Source: Lampris incognitus (Eukaryota > Chordata > Actinopteri > Lampriformes > Lampridae). From it: a DNA stretch of 64,000 nucleotides. Shown one piece after another: positions 1-10,795 of this stretch (positions are counted from its first letter, which is position 1; each line of letters opens with the position of its first letter). The notes below the pieces were generated by a model. It saw nothing but the letters and a program-made list of their open reading frames with translations, had not been told where the DNA came from and did not search any database. The position numbers and the translations under genes were made by a program. Where the stretch lies: positions 53,354,898 through 53,418,897 of the forward strand of contig NC_079219.1 of assembly GCF_029633865.1 (NCBI RefSeq). The letters are read 5' to 3'.

Positions 1-395
1 CCAAATGAGAACGCCGGTCTGGGGGCACAACTTCACAAAGCCGGGGAGAAGAAAGAAAAAAGGGAATTCAGAAGCTGCTCCGGCTTTACCAGACACACAG
101 CGTCTTGTGGACCAAGTCCTGTGCAAGAATGAAGGGTGGATTTCAGCCTTCTGAGCTCGCTGCAGATCAAAGAAGGCTGCATCAGCTCGTCTGGATACAC
201 GGTTTACTGACGGATACATGTCATCACCTTCTTTTGAGTTTCTTACCCGGATTGTTGAGCACGCGTCACCACAATTCGTTGAAGGCTTCCGGTTAACGTC
301 GCCGATGAGGTGTAGCTCCTCGTGTCTTTGACTGACCAAACAGTCCCAGGAGGTCAGGACACCTCGAAATGCTCTGATGTTTGCATGGACAGACA
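1..395. other. Unassigned stretch
   Basis: I see no coding exon, RNA gene or repeat family I can name here. The short open frames have no recognisable motif. Confidence 0.4.
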
Positions 396-1265
396 GTCAA
401 TTCAGTTCAGTTCAGCTCAATTCAATTTATTGTCATTAAAAACAGTGCAACAAACAGTGCAAGACAGACACAGACAAACACAGCAAACACAGACACATAC
501 AGATGAAGTCTACAAGCTATAGATAAGTAAAGAAGAAAAGCACGAGTATAAACATATCTAGACATTCAGTGGGTAGCCAGGTTCAGGTGGGCAACAGCTT
601 GGGGAAAGAGGCTGTTTTTGAGCCTGGTAGTGCGGGCTCTGAGGCTGCCGTAGCGCCTCCCAGAGGGCAGGGGGGAGAACAGTCCATGGTTGGGGCGGGT
701 GGGATCTCTGCTGATGCTGAGACCCCTTCGAAGGCAGCGTTTGTGATAAATGTCTCTTATGGCTGGGAGCTGGGTACCGGTGATATGCCGGGCCGCCTTG
801 ACGACCCGCTGCAGAGCTTTCTGGTCCACTGAGGTGCAGTTGCCGTACCACACGGAGATGCAGATGGTCAGGATGCTCTCGATGGTGCAGTGGTAGAAGT
901 TGGTGAGAATTTTGGGGGTAGACAGGCGCTCCTCAGCCTCCTCAGGAAATGCAGGCATTGTTGGGCCTTTTTCACAAGGGCCTGGGTGTTTTATGTCCAG
1001 GAGAGGTCCTCACTGATGTGGACTCCAAGGAATTTAAAGCTGGAGACACGCTCCACTTCCACCCCATTGATGTGTATGGGGGAGTGACTGCAACTTCTAG
1101 ACCTCCTGAAGGCCACAATCAGCTCCTTCATCTTCTGCACATTAAGGACAAGACTGTTGGTGGTGCACCATGATGTGAGGTGCTGAATCTCGTCCCTGTA
1201 GGCCGTCTCGTCATTGTTGGTGATACGGCTTACGACTGTGGCGTCATCCGCAAAAAGCTAAATAA
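396..1265 (-). mobile_element. Degraded non-LTR LINE, 3' part of reverse transcriptase
   Basis: Read on the minus strand, the stretch encodes pieces typical of the end of a LINE reverse transcriptase. Near 1250 there is LADDATVVS, the catalytic-box remnant. This is followed by a thumb-like segment containing SFKFLGVHISEDLSWT and then by the tail YHCTIESILTICISVWYGNCT, ALQRVVKAARHITGTQLP and LFSPLPSGRRY (566-900). The frame is interrupted between these pieces, so the copy is dead. The AT-rich end at 396-560, with TTTATTGTCATTAAAA, is probably its 3' UTR. The tail motifs are those of fish L2/Rex-type LINEs; I cannot fix the clade by eye. Confidence 0.75.
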
Positions 1266-2045
1266 ACTTAAGTGGCACTTTCAAAAAGGAAGTAAAGGCG
1301 ATTTGCAAAGAAATATATTCCTTTAAGTGTTAGCCATAGCATCCACTGCAGCGAGCCTTACCTCAGATACCAGCAGCTGTATAATGTATAACGTATAGCG
1401 TATACAGCAATGTCATCTCTCCAGTGGGTCTGTAAGTTGACGTGGGTGCACGGGTGTCTATATAACGCTGTACCGTCCAGAATACTAATTAGCTGAAATT
1501 ATCCTACACCATGCAAACTCCCACTTGAAACAAGACAATCTGGGGTGAACTGTTAAATAGAATATATTCTACTTTATCAGTTCTGTTATATCTACTTCAC
1601 TATTTTACTGTTATTTTCATTTTTTGATTCTATTTACTCTGTTTTCTATTTTCATCATTATCTTCCTCTATCTGTGCACTTTCATTTGATGTAAAGCGCG
1701 TTGCATTGAATTTTAGTGTATTGATTGATTGATTGGTTGGTTAACTGATTCCTATGGGGCTCAAGTGGACCCAAAGCTTTCGAGTACAGGTGTAATCAGA
1801 CATACTGTATATAAGACTAGACGTGATAGACATTTCTACTGGCTGGTTATCTTGCTGTGATACTCTCAAGTCTTTATCACAACATCAGTACCACATTACA
1901 GGTAAGAAGCTTGGCTATACGGCTTGTTTGCTTTGGAAGACAATGAAAAAGGGAGCCATTCGGACATATAGATTGGTCTTTTTTAAAATGCTGGCATGGC
2001 ATTAAAAAGTTGATAACCGTTATCCTTCAGTAGAGGCAATAAATT
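1266..2045. other. Intergenic, no feature recognised
   Basis: This is AT-rich sequence with a short (GATT)n patch near 1725. No exon-like frame with splice sites was found. Confidence 0.4.
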
Positions 2046-2200
2046 ATCCATCCATTATCCAAGCAAGCCACTTATCCTACTTAGGGTCGCAAGATGCTGG
2101 AGCCTATCCCAGCAGTCATTGGGTGGCAGGCGGGGAGACACCCTGAACAGAGTGCCAGTCCATCACAGCCCTGTGATGGACTGGCGGCCTGTCCAAGTAA
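2046..2200 (-). repeat. Teleost SINE-type repeat, tail part
   Basis: The copy starts with TCCATCCATTATCCAAGC and holds the block GCTGGAGCCTATCCCAGCAG and CACCCTGAACAGAGTGCCAGTCC. This is the common fish repeat whose 3' end is a (GGAT)n tail. Its full form, with a tRNA-like head, is at 20029-20298. Confidence 0.7.
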
Positions 2201-2216
2201 TAAATTATGGTGGTAA

Positions 2217-3561
2217 TAAATTATGAATGAGCAAATTTCAACATCGCCGGTGAACAGCCAGGTTACCGTAATTCACACATTTACAAGCTAACGTCTATCC
2301 ATGACATCTCCAACTGCATCATGGGAACGGCTGAGACGCTGTTCGTTTGACCTTGTTGATCGACTCCATCTGTCACCGTCACAGATGCTGGAGAACAAAA
2401 AGCCCAAAAACGTTTTGATCAATTCAAACTCAAGAGGAGGAAGAAGATGGGGGAAATGTCACTAAAATGTTGACCTGGGTCACCTCATTCCTTGTAAAGG
2501 GTCAACTTTGTCTTTGCAAACTGGCACAATTGCTCAGCTACTGTTCATTTCCTCCTCATAATCTCCTCCATCTTAGCCTCAATATCGGGGAGTGTGTTAA
2601 AACCGCTGCCATAAATAGGTATACAACAGCGAATTAAATTGATTGTGCAAATTACAGGGTCATTAGTCACAGTAACTACTCATGAACTGAAACACAGAAC
2701 TTAACATCGGCTTTCAGTCTCTGTCAGTCGTCCCTCTGCAGTCATTTTGCATCCATTCCAGAAGCATATTGTTTGGTTCAATTTGCAACACAGAAGGGTG
2801 CAACTGAATATAATCCATATTAACTGGCATCCTGTCTTGCACCCTTATGACTGTGGTTTGAGAGTCTGCAAATGGCTTGCCTACAAGTGCAATTTAGAAA
2901 ATTGATGCATAAAGACAAACTTCCTATGGTGTGTGGACGATGGCAAAGTGGCTTCATCTCACATACTCATTCTTATTATTCTGTTCCTTTTGTTTTTGTG
3001 ATGCGGCCTGGATGGTTGAAGCAGCTGAATGTAAAATAACTGTTCTTGCCCTTCAATTCAGAAGGTGCATGGGCACTTTAAGCTCAACATCCACAAAAGT
3101 CTCAATCTGCTCGTTTGGTCCCCTGTTAAAGACACCAAGCATGACCGAGAGACACACGCCGACATGCAATACAGTGGACCACTGTATTGACATGTTATAT
3201 TTTACGCATTAAGCTTTCATCCAGAATACTGATACTGACTAAAACTAGATGGGATTGTTATGCAACAACCATATAGACCCAGGCCTGACTCACAGCATCC
3301 TTGGTTTGAAACTAATCAGGATTTTTTGCTGAATGTATTGTCTGTTCCCGCTGCCCTGTCTAATAAAGGACACAATACAAAAAATAAAAAATGGAGGGTC
3401 ATGAGTTTGTGTGCGTTTACTGTCCTCTATGGCACTGGCACAGGAAGTGTACGGACATGTAAGATAAGGGATGGCTATGTAACTAGCTCATACAGAAATG
3501 TAGGCGATAGAGGGGAATGAAGAACTAGAGGATATCTAAGCAGATCTGTCGGTTAGTTTCT
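2217..3561. other. Intergenic, no feature recognised
   Basis: I found no gene, named repeat or structured RNA. Two open frames of 86-93 codons lie here (2931-3212 and 3260-3520), but they lack known motifs and splice context and were not called. Confidence 0.4.
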
Positions 3562-4480
3562 TACAGACATACTAACATATTTAATGCAGTAATATCTCAG
3601 TTGGGTATTTATCTTGACAGAATATAAAGTTTAAAAACCGCGGCGGTCAAAGTGACCGCCCACGGTCATTCTAGTAGTTTTTAAGTTCCGGTCCTTTTTT
3701 GGGAGTTTCAATATTTATTTTCAGTTCTTGTTGTAAATTTCACGTTTTATCGGCTTTGTTACTGTAACCGGTTATTTTCTTGCCCGGTGCGGGATTCGAT
3801 ACGAGGTGTACTGCACCACAAGGCGACGTCACTAACCGCTCGGCTAAAGGGTCAGACCCGTTAGCTAGGGGCTAACGGGTCTTATTAGTAGTTTACATTA
3901 CGTTTGTTAGATTAGCAATATGTGTTTTCCCTTTTGTTTTTCCGGTAATATTTCCCCTTTTTCAATTTTGCTATTCAAGTTCGACCACGTCTCTCTGATG
4001 TTTAAATTGTTTAAAAAGGGTATTATAGTTGTTAGTGTAAAGTTTTGAAATAATAACTCAGATACCATGACGCTGCGTTTTGGACTCTTTAGTGAAACAT
4101 TTGCATAACGACAACGGTACATCCGCTACCAGCGTATCTGCTAGCCACGGCATACTAACACGCCTCGCTCACTCCGCTACTTCCGGGCTCAACGTGAACC
4201 AAGAACGTCTCACGTATACGACACTTTAACCTAGAGCGCCCCCTTGTGACCAGAATAAACATTAAAACTAACACCAGGAACATTACTAAAACATGTTACA
4301 AAGCATGGACATTACAGTTAAAATGTTAATTTTGGTGTCAGTCGTTTCCTAACAGACATACCAACATATGCAATGCATTAATATCTCAATTGGATATTTA
4401 TCTTGACAGAATATAGTTTAAAAACCGGCGGCCATTTTGACCGCCCATGGTCGTTTTAGGTAGGAGTGAAATCCCGGTTA
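3562..4480. repeat. Direct-repeat block (two ~125-bp copies)
   Basis: A segment at about 3562-3700 is repeated in the same direction at about 4347-4475. Both copies share ATATCTCA, TATTTATCTTGACAGAATAT and a GC-rich hairpin built on GGCGGTCA/TGACCGCC. The 650 bp between them hold a solo LTR (3763-3897) and otherwise unassigned sequence. The copies could be ends of one larger element or two copies of a short transposon. Confidence 0.6.
3763..3897 (-). mobile_element. Solo LTR of a TRIM-type LTR element
   Basis: This 135-bp unit begins TGTAACCGG and ends TTTACA. It is the same unit as the two LTRs of the complete miniature element at 42804-43178. The flanking four bases TTAC occur on both sides (3759-3762 and 3898-3901), consistent with a target duplication. 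On the minus strand it carries tRNA-like A-box (TAGCCGAGCGG) and B-box (ATCGAATCC) matches. It is treated as a fossil insertion. Confidence 0.75.
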
Positions 4481-4834
4481 AAACATCTTCCTGCGCGCCT
4501 GCTCTATGGATACCTCCTCCAGTCTGGCCAGCAGGTACGTCGGTCAGATGACGCATTTGCAGCAACAGCAGCTCATCTTGTTTGATATGGTGAAAAGCAT
4601 AAACTGAAATGACTTGTTTTGATATGCCTCCATAATCACACTCTAGGGAAGAATCTTCTCTCAGGTTTCTCTGGGGAGACACCAAAGTCTGTCTAATGGA
4701 GTGGAGTAAATTGAGTCTCCGTTTTACCTTGTCAGCAGTGCGTCGGTGCACCACCACTGGAAACTGTTCTCCTCAGAAAGGACTCATACAAATCTGCAGT
4801 AACGTCCACTTAAAATCTTTGGAAATGTGTGACA
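4481..4834. other. Unassigned intergenic stretch
   Basis: No motif is recognised. The open frame on the minus strand across this region has no family signature. Confidence 0.35.
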
Positions 4835-5020
4835 TGTCTGTGAATGTTCTCATTCATCCAAGGTCATGGTTCTCCAAAGGAGTTGAATCAAGTGCAACTG
4901 GACTTGGTATATATCCGTGAAGACGTTTCGCCTCTCATGAGGAAGCCTCTTGGATGAGAGGCGAAACGTCTTCACGGATATATACCAAGTCCAGTTGCAC
5001 TTGATTCAACTCCCTTGGAG
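4835..5020. mobile_element. Short foldback (Penelope-like?) element
   Basis: The 186-bp insertion is nearly a perfect palindrome. GTTGAATCAAGTGCAACTGG runs inward on the left and its complement on the right, meeting at AGGAAGCCTCTTGGATGAGA. The 12-bp direct repeat AAATGTGTGACA flanks it (4823-4834 and 5021-5032). It belongs to the same family as the 482-bp copy at 31817-32298. Inverted copies of a 3' end and variable-length target duplications are typical of Penelope-like retroelements, but a MITE is possible. Confidence 0.7.
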
Positions 5021-5185
5021 AAATGTGTGACAGTTTCGCCAGTTTATTCTGTAATTCTTTCCAAAGTCCCCCAACGCTGGCAAAGAATTAGCTCCTGAAG
5101 ACCACTCTCTTTAAGAAGTCACGTTGCAGGACTTTTGCTTGGACAGCCGTGCCAGGCGCTGCTGAAAGAAAGTCATATTCTTTAC

Positions 5186-5275
5186 TATTAAGTCAAGTCA
5201 AGTCAATTTTATTTGTATAGCCCAGTACAGTAACACAATATCATGTCCTTAGACCCTCGCATTAACCATCCGTGG
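5186..5275. repeat. Short interspersed repeat (AAGTCAAGTC family)
   Basis: The sequence AAGTCAAGTCAAGTCAATTT followed by TATTTGTATAGCCCA and TGTCCTTAGACCCTC matches the block at 15725-15850. It is a dispersed fish repeat, probably the end of a LINE or SINE. Confidence 0.55.
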
Positions 5276-5929
5276 AGAGCTCAACAGTCTCGAAAATGGA
5301 CTGGGTGTCTTAGCTGTTTGCTGAACCTATTGCCCAAACTTACACACAATTTTGTAAGTTAACTTTACAATTTTTCACGACATTAATAATATTTCCAGGA
5401 AAAATGGGATAAATTTGATCACTTTCCAGGTGTGTTTTCCATGATTGGAAAACTAGTTTATACATTTTAAGATTTTCTACAATGTGTGGGAACCCGGCTT
5501 GTAATTTAAGGCTTCTGTCTGTTAGTGGTTCATTCATTCAGTTGTCTGGCGGTGAAATGACAGTTTCTGGATTAAGACTACAAGGTCTGACGTTATTAAC
5601 AAAAGGTGAAACTTCCTGTGTGCCAAGCTGAGGTCATCCTCAGTGTGTCCAACACTACCGACCCCTCCTGAAGGAAAATTAAGTATTTCGGATTAATGTT
5701 CTTCAGGTAATTTAATTTTCTCCCAATACTCTCAATCCAAATATATATTTGGATTTATATTATATTTGGAAAATTATTTTATTAAAAATCTGAATTCTTT
5801 TTATTGTTATTATTTATTTATTATTGTTTAATTTTATTTTTATTTTTATGTTGCTATTTCAATTATTTTATTTAAAATTACTTTATTGCACTAAATTGTC
5901 CCTAGATGTGAATGTGTATGTGTGTGGGC
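5276..5929. other. AT-rich intergenic stretch
   Basis: The sequence is strongly AT-rich from 5690 to 5880. No gene or named repeat is seen. Confidence 0.35.
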
Positions 5930-6080
5930 CCCGTGATGGCCTGGCGGCCTATCCAGGGTGTCCCCCCACCTGCCGGCCAGTGACTGCTGGGATAGGCTCC
6001 AGGATCCCCACAACCCTGAGAGCAGGATAAGCAGTTCAGATAATGGATGGATGTATGGATGTATGGATGGATGGATGGAC
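5930..6080 (+). repeat. Teleost SINE-type repeat, tail part with (GGAT)n
   Basis: The copy holds TGATGGCCTGGCGGCCTATC, GCTGGGATAGGCTCCAGGAT and GAGAGCAGGATAAGC, then the tail ATGGATGGATG. It lies in the forward direction. Confidence 0.75.
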
Positions 6081-6330
6081 TCTCAATCCATCATTGCTTG
6101 CCAGTACCCAACACAAACCTCAGGCTATTCACATGGCTGTTTTAGAGAAATCCAGAAATAATCCTGTCATCTTACTTCCATCACAGATTTTGTTTGAGGA
6201 CAATGAGGCATTTAAGCTTGAACGCAAAGCTATGGAACATTATTTTTCCAAAAAAAACAAACAAACAAAAAATGTTTTCAGTGGATTAGATATTCCTCAG
6301 CAATATTTGAAAAATGCAACAAATGATTCA

Positions 6331-6398
6331 TTCATCCATTATCCAAACTCAGGGTCACGGGGATGCTGGAGCCTATCCCAGCAGTCCCTGGGCAACAA
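6331..6398 (-). repeat. Teleost SINE-type repeat fragment
   Basis: This short reverse copy (CATCCATTATCC, then GGGGATGCTGGAGCCTATCC) is of the same family as 20029-20298. Confidence 0.65.
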
Positions 6399-6712
6399 AT
6401 TATTATTTACCTGATAACATCTGATGCCACCTACTGGCTAAGTATGATGAAAAGAAAGGAGTTGCAATGTCAGAAGATAATGCCGATGAGATGACTTGCA
6501 TGTTAGAAATAAGCAATCTAATTCACTCTATGCATGCTAGATTTATTAAACTTAATCAATTATACAATAAAAATCCAACTAGGTTATTCACTTCCCCATA
6601 TTCAGCATGCTGTCACGTATTGACAAAAACAGTCCCGGTCACAGTGGACAGTTAACGCATTTACATGTAATACTTATCAAATCTAAATTAGTCTCATACA
6701 TCTCTAACAGCT

Positions 6713-6718
6713 TTTATT
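6713..6718 (-). terminator. Candidate malsu1 polyadenylation signal
   Basis: AATAAA on the minus strand lies about 110 bases past the malsu1 stop codon. It is the nearest such hexamer downstream. Confidence 0.45.
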
Positions 6719-6828
6719 TTCAATCCAAACGTTCATCTCATGGCCGACAATGTCACGACTTTGGGAAAAGGATGCACCCCATCGCCGACGGGTGTTTTAG
6801 TCTTTGCAATACAATTTGCCCTTTGTCA

Positions 6829-9800
6829 TCATTTAGTGACTTCCAAACCATAAAAGAAGTCTTCCGGTAAAACCTCAGGTGGGATACTCTTCAACTGCTC
6901 ATCGTAAGAGCGAAGGGTCCACAGTTTCTCCAGTTCGTACTTCTCTCTGGTCTCTGGTAGCATGAAGTGAACCACCATCTTTCCTGAGAAAAGTGAAGGA
7001 GAAAGAACCGTTTTTTCATACGAAAGTCCCGGTAATTTCCTGGGTTTCAAATCCCGGGATTGATGCTAGAACCCCTTTTCAAACCAGCAAATCGATTCAA
7101 GCTTATCCCTGGAAAGCCCCCCTTCTCACATAAACCCAGCAAATTCCACATTTTAGTTACATCAGTCCCCGTCCTGTATTATCCCTACCTCACATCATCT
7201 CACTGTTAAATTTATGTTTTAAATAGATGATTCCAATGTGGTGCTATCTTTTTATGTATTTCCTTTATTTTGCACAACATGCAGTTGTGATTACATCAGC
7301 TGCTCCACACTGCAGCTACAGTGCATTCCAAATTTTGAACAGGAATGTGTGTGTATGCTCCAGCATCCCCGCGACCCTGAGAGCAGGATAAGCGGCTCAG
7401 ATAATGGATGGAGGAATAAGGAATACTGGGCCGGTAAAATGCAAAGTTGTCACACCTGCACATGCATATCCAGAATTCAAGTACGCTTTTCACTGGCCAC
7501 ATGTTTAGCAAATGTGTCAAACACAACATGTCAAAAAAAGCTAACACTGTGATTCTGTGGGATCCTGTCAAACTGACATAATACCAGGAAAATGTTGCAC
7601 CAGTGCACAGGAAGAACACCGTGCTGTACCCAGGACCGATTTCCTGAGATACTGAGTCATAAATGCTTTCACACTGAGGACAATCTGAGTGAAAACCCAG
7701 GACTGTAGTTTGGTGAGATAAAGAAGGGGGCTAGTGACCAATGCTTAGGAATAAGAGGATGAGCTACCTTACAAAATTTTAGATCTCACATACCAAAGTC
7801 AATGCACATCCAATCTTCGGTAGCTTCCCCCTCCATCTTGATATGTACGTCCTCATTCGTCTTCAGATATTTGTACTGAAAAATACAATCTTGCATTTGA
7901 TTCTGAAATAAACAGAATGAAGTCCACGTACAAACTTTGAAAGAAATTAAGGTAATGAAATTAAGAGTTACCACTTTGACGGCATAAAACGCCATTGCAC
8001 GAAGGTGTCTGGGTGAAACGCCACTGACAACGATAAAGTAATTGGCGTATTTCAGCTGCTCTGAGACCTTGATAACACAGATGTCCACTGCATTTTCTTG
8101 ACGTAGTAGAGACACCAGCACGTCGAGAGTGAAACCCTCCAGGGATTCTAGAGAAGTAAGGAGGGGGCAATAATACTTATTAGTAGGATAGGATGGGGGT
8201 AAAAATCGATTCAGTGCAACATCACGATACTAGGTCGTGGCGATTTCAATATGATAACATTTCACCAAGGGGTTGTTTTTGGCAAAGTCACACTAGAGTA
8301 GTTGAAACGGGTTAGAGGGTTTGCAGCTAGAATGCTTAGACGTCATTCTTGCAGGTTAGTGGTAGGTGGATGGTGATGGATGTGGGTATGGAAGGTGGTT
8401 CTGGGGTGCCAGAAATCACTGTTGAGCCTTTGGAGGTGTCATGGACCCAATTCAACAGAACACCTGGGATGGAAGGTGCACACTTGATAACCAGTGAAAT
8501 ACTCCCATTGGTTATTGCAGTTTGGTAGCCAAGGGTTGCTGGTAGGCATTTGGTTTCTGATCTGCTGAGCGGGCTGTTTCAAGCCAGCAGTGTGCATCCC
8601 ATTAGCTTACTGTTGTTAATATCAAGAGTGAGGACACACATACTCACATTGGCCCTTTTAGTGGTTCTTGTAGTTTGGTGGCCAACTAAGCCATTTGAAA
8701 CCAAGTTTATGGAGGTTTATGATGGTTCTCTTCTTGAACGCAGAGACAAGTGTGTGAAGTTGGTTGAATTAGGTTCTTCTCTCTTGGTTTGCTGAACTGG
8801 GTTTTTGTGTGCACCCCCCACCCCTGCAGATATCAACGCAATGGATTTAACATCAGATCCCATCTATTGTTGAATGAACTGCAGTTTTCACATTTTACTG
8901 GAGAATAGAGAAGATGGCGCCTTAAAAGAGAGCCATCCATTATCCAGACCGCCTATCCTGCTCTCAGGGTCGCGGGAATGCTGGAGCCTATCCCAGCAGT
9001 CATTGGGTGGCAGGCAGGAAGACACCCTGGACAGACCGCCAGGCCATCACAGGGCCAGGAATGTCATCATCAAGACTAGTAAATATAGCATGACTAGTAA
9101 ACATTATGACTAGTGAATAGAGACGGTAATGTTAAATCACAATATTTATCTAATGCTACGTGATATTATTTTCAAAAACTGCAGTGTGCATCAAATCGCC
9201 ACTAAAATATCATTGTAATATGGGATGGGGGGGAAGCTGCTGGTCCCCAGCCAAATCTGCTGGACTGTTTTGCCTGGCACCTGAGTGTACACCATTAAGA
9301 AAGTGTTACGGTTATGGGGGTGTTATACCGTGTCAACAATAGCCAGGTTCTGTTTATTGGCAGTAAATCGCAACGTAACTTGTTAGGCTGCTTTAGGTTA
9401 AGCGGTGCAAGAAAGCGACTTTATATGGACCAAAACCATCATATACGACGAAACATGTGAAGTATTTAAGGCTCAACCCAGTCCTCAAGGACCCCCTATC
9501 CTGCATATTTTCTTTGCAACCCTGAATAGGTACCTGTTTGTAGTTATTCAACCAATCAGCAATGAATTTTGTCAGACGTTGCACACCTTGCATAATTAAG
9601 TGCTGCGAGATGATTGGTCGAGTAAGTACACGCGGGGCTACCTATGCAGGGTTACAATGACAAGCTGCAGGACAGGGGGTCCTTGAGGACTGGGTTGAGA
9701 AACACTGCTTTAAGCTAAAGCTGTAAATGTCCGCCATGTTAAGGAAAACGATACTTACTTTGACTTTGGCTTGTTTCGCTGCTGTCGGTCTCCGTCTCGT

Positions 9801-10074
9801 CTATAATTCCCTCTGGAAGCTCGTCGGTGCTCCTCGGTGAGTCGCGGCAGTCAGACAGCTCGGAATAGCATCTTCTTGCGCCGAAGTGCCGGGCAGAGCG
9901 GTGACGCCAAGCCCGGCACGACGCGAAACTTGCTGCGAAACTCCGACTGCGGTGTTGCGCGTTATGTCGAGCTCTGGGAATCCAACGGGCTGTTCTAGCA
10001 AATCCCGCATTTTCCTGCAAGACGGTCTTTGTGAGTGCTGCTGATAGTTGCTTACAGCACCTCAGGGTACCCAT
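6829..10074 (-). CDS. malsu1: Mitochondrial assembly of ribosomal large subunit 1
   Basis: Four exons join in frame to 242 codons: 10074-9759, 8147-7972, 7875-7794 and 6983-6829, all with GT-AG introns. The human protein is of similar length. The family (RsfS/DUF143 fold) binds uL14 on the mitochondrial large ribosomal subunit, acting in its assembly and in blocking early subunit joining. Exon 1 is Arg-rich and lacks acidic runs at its start ([20 protein letters not shown]), as expected of a matrix-targeting peptide, then turns acidic. The RsfS domain begins in exon 2 with [20 protein letters not shown] and [20 protein letters not shown]. It continues with [20 protein letters not shown] and ends [16 protein letters not shown]. 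An upstream in-frame ATG at 10116 would add 14 residues; I prefer 10074 because it gives a better targeting peptide. The next gene, smpd5, ends 0.7 kb upstream on the same strand. Confidence 0.93.
7356..7414 (+). repeat. Teleost SINE-type repeat fragment in malsu1 intron 3
   Basis: CTCCAGCATCCCCGCGACCC and GAGAGCAGGATAAGCGG are followed by AATGGATGG. It is a truncated forward copy. Confidence 0.65.
8930..9057 (-). repeat. Teleost SINE-type repeat in malsu1 intron 1
   Basis: This reverse copy contains CCATCCATTATCC, GCTGGAGCCTATCCCAGCAG, GGCAGGCAGGAAGACACCC and CCAGGCCATCACAGGG. Confidence 0.7.
9462..9707. mobile_element. hAT-like MITE in malsu1 intron 1
   Basis: The inverted ends are CTCAACCCAGTCCTCAAGGA on the left and its complement TCCTTGAGGACTGGGTTGAG on the right, about 240 bp apart. 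The right end, read outward, closes with CAGTGTTTCTCAACC, the style of hAT termini. There is no coding capacity. The left terminus has drifted, so the target duplication is not clear. Confidence 0.65.
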
Positions 10075-10115
10075 GTCTGTTGCTTCTGGCGCTCCCCGTC
10101 TGTCATCGCCGTCCA

Positions 10116-10260
10116 CGAGTTTGTTTTGTCAAGGGCTAGAAACAGGAAGCGATATCGACGCTCGGATGCTGATTGGTTCTTATGTCTTCTTCGTTGGTAG
10201 CGCTAACAGTTCATTAAAGACTATACTGCCCCTACCGGGACGTCGACCTTAAAGACCTGC
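10116..10260. promoter_or_regulatory. Probable malsu1 promoter region
   Basis: This is the upstream flank of the malsu1 first exon. It is moderately CpG-rich up to about 10250. No TATA box is placed; the assignment rests on position. Confidence 0.35.
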
Positions 10261-10437
10261 AATATTCGTCCAGCTCAAATTTGACAAATTAAGTTTCTTT
10301 CATATGCAATTTTGATTGGTTTATGTGAACGGTCTTCATTACATTGAAAACTCTGAGTGCTCAGGAGACAATATGAGTCTCACGTTGCGATTCCTGGGAT
10401 AAAGTAGTAGCAGGAAACATTTTGTAAAATATACTCA

Positions 10438-10443
10438 TTTATT
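10438..10443 (-). terminator. Candidate smpd5 polyadenylation signal
   Basis: AATAAA on the minus strand lies about 350 bases past the smpd5 stop at 10796-10798 and before the malsu1 first exon. Confidence 0.4.
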
Positions 10444-10795
10444 TCCATAGGACTGATTTCAGAGATAATCTATAAAATTATGATTCTATGTAAAAAATAT
10501 GGTCCATGAGAAGAAAAAAAATCTCCATGAGAAATAAACAGTACAAGATATCAATTCCCCTGGCCTGATAAGGCCTGCATGTATAAAACACTGGCAGATG
10601 AAGCTTTTTTTTTACAGTATTATTTCAGTTAACAGACAAACACTCTGGGATGTTCAATTATCCCACCTGAGGCAATTTCAATGATCAACAGTTTGTCGTA
10701 TAAGAAAACACAGGTCAACTGTACATCATTGTTCTCATACAGACACGGGCATTTTACATATATATATTTTTTCCACTTTCTGCCCATTTTGGTCC

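Noticed and set aside
3763-3897. A genuine tRNA gene at the tRNA-like boxes of the LTR copies
   Set aside because: A- and B-box matches are present, but I cannot fold a full cloverleaf with an acceptor stem, and the unit is bounded by LTR ends and target duplications.
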